Assembly (NCBI GenBank): GCA_933226995.1
Contig: CAKOFP010000215.1
Span: 1-6,334, forward strand
DNA length: 6,334 nt
Source of the DNA: Candidatus Nitrosopolaris rasttigaisensis
GTDB lineage: Archaea > Thermoproteota > Nitrososphaeria > Nitrososphaerales > Nitrososphaeraceae
Reading direction: 5' to 3'
Shown: piece by piece, positions 5,380 to 6,334 of the stretch
Numbering within the stretch: the first letter of the stretch is position 1
Layout: the number at the start of each line of letters is the position of its first letter
Notes under the pieces: generated by a model
Databases searched by the model: none
What the model was told of the DNA's origin: nothing
What the model saw: only the letters and a program-made list of their open reading frames with translations
Made by a program: the position numbers and the translations under genes

Positions 5380-5607
5380 CTACTGGTATTGGAGGTAAAT
5401 TAATTCAACGAAAAATAACCCAATTACTATTGCCACTATTTTTACTACCTTCTCTAAATCATATCCAATTAATACACCTACAGAGAAGCCTCTACCTATG
5501 ATAACACTCATTGATGTTATGTTTTCAATATTCAATATGTGCCGTTCAACCCTTATCGTTCCAATTGCAGTGGTATTCCATTGGATTGTCGCAAAAGCAA
5601 AGACCAT
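5380..5607 (-). CDS. FUN14-like membrane protein, C-terminally truncated
   Basis: The segment IIGRGFSVGVLIGYDLEKVV, followed directly by KIVAIVIGLFFVELIYLQYQ, fits the first half of archaeal FUN14-family proteins (relatives of eukaryotic FUNDC1): a Gly-rich helix, a Lys-containing turn, a second helix and the YLQYQ end. The family normally continues with a linker and another Gly-rich membrane helix. Here TAG at 5380 follows YLQYQ at once, and the sequence behind it (ALFFSVLRDEFDDFND) is unlike the family. The first 24 residues after ATG 5607 (MVFAFATIQWNTTAIG...) are not family-like; TTG 5535 (NIENITSM) is a better start and gives about 51 residues. A Gly-to-charged change (GYDLEK where GYALKK is usual) also hints at relaxed selection. 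Probably a decaying gene. Family assignment is from memory. Confidence 0.6.
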   Translation of the reverse strand: MVFAFATIQWNTTAIGTIRVERHILNIENITSMSVIIGRGFSVGVLIGYDLEKVVKIVAIVIGLFFVELIYLQYQ

Positions 5608-5739
5608 GTCAACAAATAACCTGATATCTATTGAATTGAATTCGGTAAAGTGCTATTCTCAGCACGATTATCACAGGTAATAGTCAATAATAAATAACAA
5701 CAGTTCATTAAATCAATAGATATTTTTAATAATGTAGAA

Positions 5740-5747
5740 GTATATAC
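5740..5747 (+). promoter_or_regulatory. Candidate TATA box of the SRPBCC gene
   Basis: GTATATAC is centred about 41 bases before ATG 5785, giving a likely transcript start near 5770 and a leader of about 15 bases. A second AT-rich element (TATTTTTAAT, 5721-5730) lies upstream. No strong ribosome binding site is seen (only AGAGA at 5768-5772). Confidence 0.35.
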
Positions 5748-5784
5748 GCCTCTCCAACTAACAAAATAGAGATAATTTGAATTT

Positions 5785-6324
5785 ATGGAAACAAGAAAAA
5801 GAACGAAGTACATGATTGCAGCTGGCGTTGTTACAACAGCTATAGTAGCAGGCGTGATAGGTTGGAGTAAGAGGAAATCTAAAGAAGTTCGAACGGAAAT
5901 AGATATCAGAGCATCTGATGAGCGAGTATGGCAAATACTCACAGACTTCCCAAACTTTGTTAACTGGAATCCGTTTATTACTAAAATAAGCGGAGACTTG
6001 AAGAAAGATGCAAGGCTAAAAGTCCGCATTCAACCTCTAGGTGAAAGAGCGATGACCTTTAGACCAATAATACTTAATGTGGAACCAAAGCGAGAGCTTC
6101 ACTGGATAGGTAGGCTTGCAGTACCAGGGTTATTCAGCGGAGAGCACATTTTCACAATAGAGCCCCTAGGGAAGGATCATGTACGTTTTATCCATAGGGA
6201 AATCTTCACTGGTCTATTTGTGCTAATTTATGCTGGCAACTTTGATACAAACATACGTCAAGGCTTCGAAGATATGAATCAGGCTCTAAAAGCTAAAGCG
6301 GAACAATCAATACCTATATCATGA
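5785..6324 (+). CDS. Membrane-anchored SRPBCC (START-like) domain protein
   Basis: A complete 179-residue protein. Residues 1-8 are basic (METRKRTK), 9-27 form one hydrophobic helix (including MIAAGVVTTAIVAGVIGW), and 28-34 are basic again, giving an anchor with Lys/Arg on both sides. Residues about 34-172 match the SRPBCC/polyketide-cyclase-like fold: EIDIRASDERVWQILTDF, then FVNWNPFI, the strands LKVRIQPLG and LHWIGR, the GEHIFTIEPL and FIHREIFTG strands, and a long C-terminal helix (NIRQGFEDMNQALKAKAE) that usually closes the ligand cavity. Family members bind lipids or other hydrophobic ligands; the ligand here cannot be predicted. Which face of the membrane holds the domain is also unclear. 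The gene is divergent from the FUN14-like gene, with 177 bases between them. The frame 5628-6029 on the other strand is a shadow. Confidence 0.9.
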   Translation: METRKRTKYMIAAGVVTTAIVAGVIGWSKRKSKEVRTEIDIRASDERVWQILTDFPNFVNWNPFITKISGDLKKDARLKVRIQPLGERAMTFRPIILNVEPKRELHWIGRLAVPGLFSGEHIFTIEPLGKDHVRFIHREIFTGLFVLIYAGNFDTNIRQGFEDMNQALKAKAEQSIPIS

Positions 6325-6334
6325 CGATGATACA

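Noticed and set aside
5498..6029. Frames 5498-5680 (+) and 5628-6029 (-)
   Set aside because: Antisense to the FUN14-like gene and to the SRPBCC gene respectively, with no family features.
1..6334. CRISPR arrays, tRNA/rRNA genes, complete insertion sequences, toxin-antitoxin pairs
   Set aside because: I looked for regularly spaced repeats, tRNA-like cloverleaf motifs, long terminal inverted repeats and typical small gene pairs and saw none. A covariance-model scan was not possible.

Overview
The window looks like a piece of an archaeal chromosome, most likely from a soil ammonia-oxidising thaumarchaeote (class Nitrososphaeria). The evidence is AT-rich DNA, TATA-like boxes about 25-30 bases before start codons, a 45-residue DUF5679-type zinc-ribbon protein, an archaeal-style tyrosine recombinase, and a FUN14-like membrane protein. 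The lineage is inferred from protein style and was not searched.

Left edge (1-926): the N-terminal 173 codons of a tyrosine recombinase/integrase lie on the minus strand and run off base 1. Divergent to it is an 87-residue gene of unknown function (663-926). From 927 to 1507 there is no clear gene, only weak coding-like stretches.

Centre (1508-3963), all on the minus strand: a DUF5679 zinc-ribbon gene, then the ATPase and the membrane subunit of a DrrA/DrrB-like ABC-2 exporter. The two exporter genes should act together, but 394 bases separate them. That gap is bordered by two near-identical 26-28 base direct repeats carrying GGAGG. It also holds a decayed copy of the 3' part of the 87-residue gene, with a stop and several indels. 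The operon therefore appears to have been split by a duplication or insertion related to the left part of the window.

Right part (4224-5607), also minus strand: four small genes that each look damaged. They are a frameshifted one-helix membrane protein, a cysteine-rich zinc-ribbon frame with no start codon, a winged-helix regulator whose 5' end is out of frame with its ATG, and a FUN14-like protein that stops after the first half. Either this is a zone of gene decay or some of the breaks are sequence errors.

Right edge (5785-6324): an intact plus-strand gene for a membrane-anchored SRPBCC (START-like) lipid- or ligand-binding protein.

No tRNA, rRNA, CRISPR array or complete transposon was seen. 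I find no convincing new multi-gene system. The best leads are the split exporter operon with the duplicated 87-residue gene, and the run of broken small genes.
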